DNA of 64,000 nucleotides from Noviherbaspirillum humi (GTDB lineage Bacteria; Pseudomonadota; Gammaproteobacteria; Burkholderiales; Burkholderiaceae_D), in contig NZ_FZOT01000013.1 in the NCBI RefSeq assembly GCF_900188095.1, positions 62,001 through 126,000 on the forward strand. Direction: 5' to 3'. The notes below the pieces were generated by a model, which saw nothing but the letters and a program-made list of their open reading frames with translations, was not told the origin of the DNA and made no database searches. Both the position numbers and the translations under genes were made by a program. Below, in pieces: positions 62,549-64,000 of the stretch; within the stretch, counting starts at the first letter, position 1, and the number at the start of each line of letters is the position of its first letter.

Positions 62549-62569
62549 GCCCGCTTTCGCGGGCTTTTT
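62549..62569. terminator. Bidirectional rho-independent terminator
   Basis: GCCCGC-TTTC-GCGGGC is followed by TTTTT on the plus strand and by GTTTTC on the minus strand. It lies 88 bases after the end of the leftward dehydratase gene and before the copper-storage promoter, so its main job is to end the dehydratase transcript. Confidence 0.85.
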
Positions 62570-62657
62570 CATGCCTGCATCCGACTCGACCGTCAACTCA
62601 TTGAGGTACGGTTTAGCCCGAGCCGCAGCATGGGTTTGAATCGCCGATTGGTGCGGC

Positions 62658-64000
62658 TCAGCTCATGATGCCGATCTGCCAGGGCACGAACTCGTGGTCG
62701 CCCAGGCCGAGCTCCTCGCTCTTGCTGCGCGCGCCGGACGCGGTGCGCAGCATGAGGTCGAAGATGCGCCGGCCCATCTCTTCGATGGAGCTGGTGCCGT
62801 CCAGGATCTCGCCGCAGTTGATGTCCATGTCTTCCTCGAGGCGCTGGAACATCGGCGTGTTGGTCGCCAGCTTCACCGACGGCACCGGCTTGGCGCCGAA
62901 CATGGAGCCGCGGCCGGTGGTGAAGGCGATCAGGTTGGCGCCGCCGGCGATCTGGCCGGTGGCCGATACCGGGTCGTAGCCCGGCGTATCCATGAAGACC
63001 ATGCCCCTGGCCGTCACCGGCTCGGCGTAGCGATAGACTTCCATCAGCGGGCCGGTGCCGCCCTTCATCGAGGACCCGAGCGACTTCTCGAAGATGTTGG
63101 CCAGTCCGCCCACCTGGTTGCCGGGACTGACCTTGCCATTGATCTGCACGTCGCGCCCGACCGAGTATTGCTCCTTCCACCAGCGGATGCGCTCGACCAG
63201 CTTCTCGCCGACTTCGCGGCTGGCGGCGCGCCGGGTCAGGGTATGCTCGACGCCGTAGATTTCCGGTGTCTCCGAGAGAATCGCGGTGCCGCCGTGGCGC
63301 ACCAGCAGATCCACCGCCGCGCCCAGCGCCGGATTGGCGGTGATCGACGAGAAGCCGTCGGAGCCGCCGCATTGCAGGCCGACGCAGAGATGGCTGGCCG
63401 GCACGGTGGTGCGCCGGACGGCATTGGCCTGCGGCAGCAGCTCTCGCACCGCATCGATGCCGGCTTGAATCGTCTTGCGGGTGCCGCCGGTTTCCTGCAT
63501 CACGAAGGCGCGCAGCAGCGGCCCCTGTTCCAGCCCTTCGCTCGCCATCAAGCCCTTCAGCTGGTTGCGCTCGCAGCCGAGGCCGACGATCAGCACCGCC
63601 GCCAGGTTGGCATGGCGCGCATAGCCGGCGATGGTCCGCTGCAGCAGCGCCATCGGCTCGCCCGTCATCTCCATGCCGCAGCCGAGCGAATGGCTGAACG
63701 CCACCACGCCGTCCACGTTCGGATAATCGGCGAGGCGTTCCTCGGTAAACCAGTTGGCGATCTTCTGCACCGCCGTGGCGGAGCAGTTCACCGTGGACAG
63801 GATGCCGATGTAGTTGCGGGTGGCGACGCGGCCGTCCGGCCGCACGATGCCCTGGAACGTGGCGCGCTCCGCTTCCGGCAGGTAGTCCACCGGCCGGTAT
63901 TCCGAGGCATGGGCATAGTCGCGGTCGAACTCGCGGAACTCCGTATTGTGGCTGTGCACCAGGTAGCCCGGCGCGATGTCGATGGCAGCGAAGCCGACCA
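62658..64000 (-). CDS. UxaA/GarD-family sugar-acid dehydratase (5' end outside window)
   Basis: About 447 residues are visible; the frame is open to the edge, reading GFAAIDIAPGYLVHSHNTEF upstream, which is the end of the N-terminal SAF domain. The large domain shows SAFTHS-type motifs as VDGVVAFSHSLGCGMEM, VGLQCGGSDGFSSITANPAL and FTTGRGSMFGAKPVPSVKLA, typical of altronate and galactarate dehydratases. These Fe(II)-dependent enzymes convert aldarates or aldonates to 2-keto-3-deoxy acids. This could supply substrates to the XylX-like dehydratase and KDG kinase 40 kb away. Exact substrate undetermined. Confidence 0.9.
   Translation of the reverse strand, partial: VGFAAIDIAPGYLVHSHNTEFREFDRDYAHASEYRPVDYLPEAERATFQGIVRPDGRVATRNYIGILSTVNCSATAVQKIANWFTEERLADYPNVDGVVAFSHSLGCGMEMTGEPMALLQRTIAGYARHANLAAVLIVGLGCERNQLKGLMASEGLEQGPLLRAFVMQETGGTRKTIQAGIDAVRELLPQANAVRRTTVPASHLCVGLQCGGSDGFSSITANPALGAAVDLLVRHGGTAILSETPEIYGVEHTLTRRAASREVGEKLVERIRWWKEQYSVGRDVQINGKVSPGNQVGGLANIFEKSLGSSMKGGTGPLMEVYRYAEPVTARGMVFMDTPGYDPVSATGQIAGGANLIAFTTGRGSMFGAKPVPSVKLATNTPMFQRLEEDMDINCGEILDGTSSIEEMGRRIFDLMLRTASGARSKSEELGLGDHEFVPWQIGIMS

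Overview
The window is a GC-rich chromosomal segment of a betaproteobacterium, most likely order Burkholderiales. The evidence is indirect: two Bug/TctC-type tricarboxylate-family binding proteins, many LysR regulators each divergent from a metabolic gene, a homodimeric AceE/MdeB-type 2-oxoacid dehydrogenase beside Lrp regulators, and consistently high third-position GC. No rRNA, tRNA, CRISPR array, insertion sequence or phage gene was recognised, so genus cannot be fixed.

Layout. 1-5.7 kb: the tail of one Lrp/AsnC regulator, an orphan homodimeric 2-oxoacid dehydrogenase E1, a second Lrp/AsnC regulator divergent from it, a SAF-domain NAD(P) oxidoreductase and an unknown small protein. 5.8-9.7 kb: a degenerate NADAR-like protein and a three-gene Dlt-like module (adenylation enzyme, MBOAT-like membrane protein, carrier protein). 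10.7-26.9 kb: a sugar-acid catabolic island with D-erythronate and L-threonate dehydrogenases (DenD, LtnD), a complete sugar ABC importer, a D-2-hydroxyacid dehydrogenase, an XylX-like 2-keto-3-deoxy-acid dehydratase, a KDG-type kinase, a GntR regulator with two winged helices, a signal-less binding-protein homologue, a Bug binding protein, and the OtnK kinase and OtnC decarboxylase that finish tetronate breakdown. 27.2-45.7 kb: mixed housekeeping and accessory genes, namely an aconitase, a small lipoprotein, an alcohol dehydrogenase/LysR pair, a class A beta-lactamase, a GAF-PAS-PAS-GGDEF-EAL protein, the Cho nuclease, an Fsr-like exporter with an AraC regulator, a HipBA toxin-antitoxin pair, the Tag glycosylase and a metallophosphoesterase. 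46-51.1 kb: a LysR/DMT exporter pair, a RES/Xre toxin-antitoxin pair and a chemoreceptor. 51.5-61.3 kb: organic-acid uptake and oxidation (Bug protein, two LysR regulators, isopropylmalate/tartrate-type dehydrogenase, RraA-type aldolase, FMN hydroxyacid oxidase, TAXI-TRAP importer). 61.5-64 kb: remnant of a cation efflux gene, a 14-cysteine copper-storage protein, and a UxaA/GarD-type sugar-acid dehydratase that runs off the right edge.

How it fits together: the dominant theme is uptake and catabolism of sugar acids and hydroxy acids. Tetronates would be oxidised by DenD or LtnD, phosphorylated by OtnK and decarboxylated by OtnC to dihydroxyacetone phosphate. Longer acids would enter through the ABC importer and be processed by the 2-keto-3-deoxy-acid dehydratase and kinase. 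Inverted repeats built on ATTGCA/TGCAAT lie upstream of denD, the GntR gene and the first Bug gene, and may be the operator linking the island. The less ordinary items are the Dlt-like cassette with its degenerate NADAR neighbour, the double-winged-helix GntR coupled to a cytosolic binding protein, and clear palindromic operators at both toxin-antitoxin loci.
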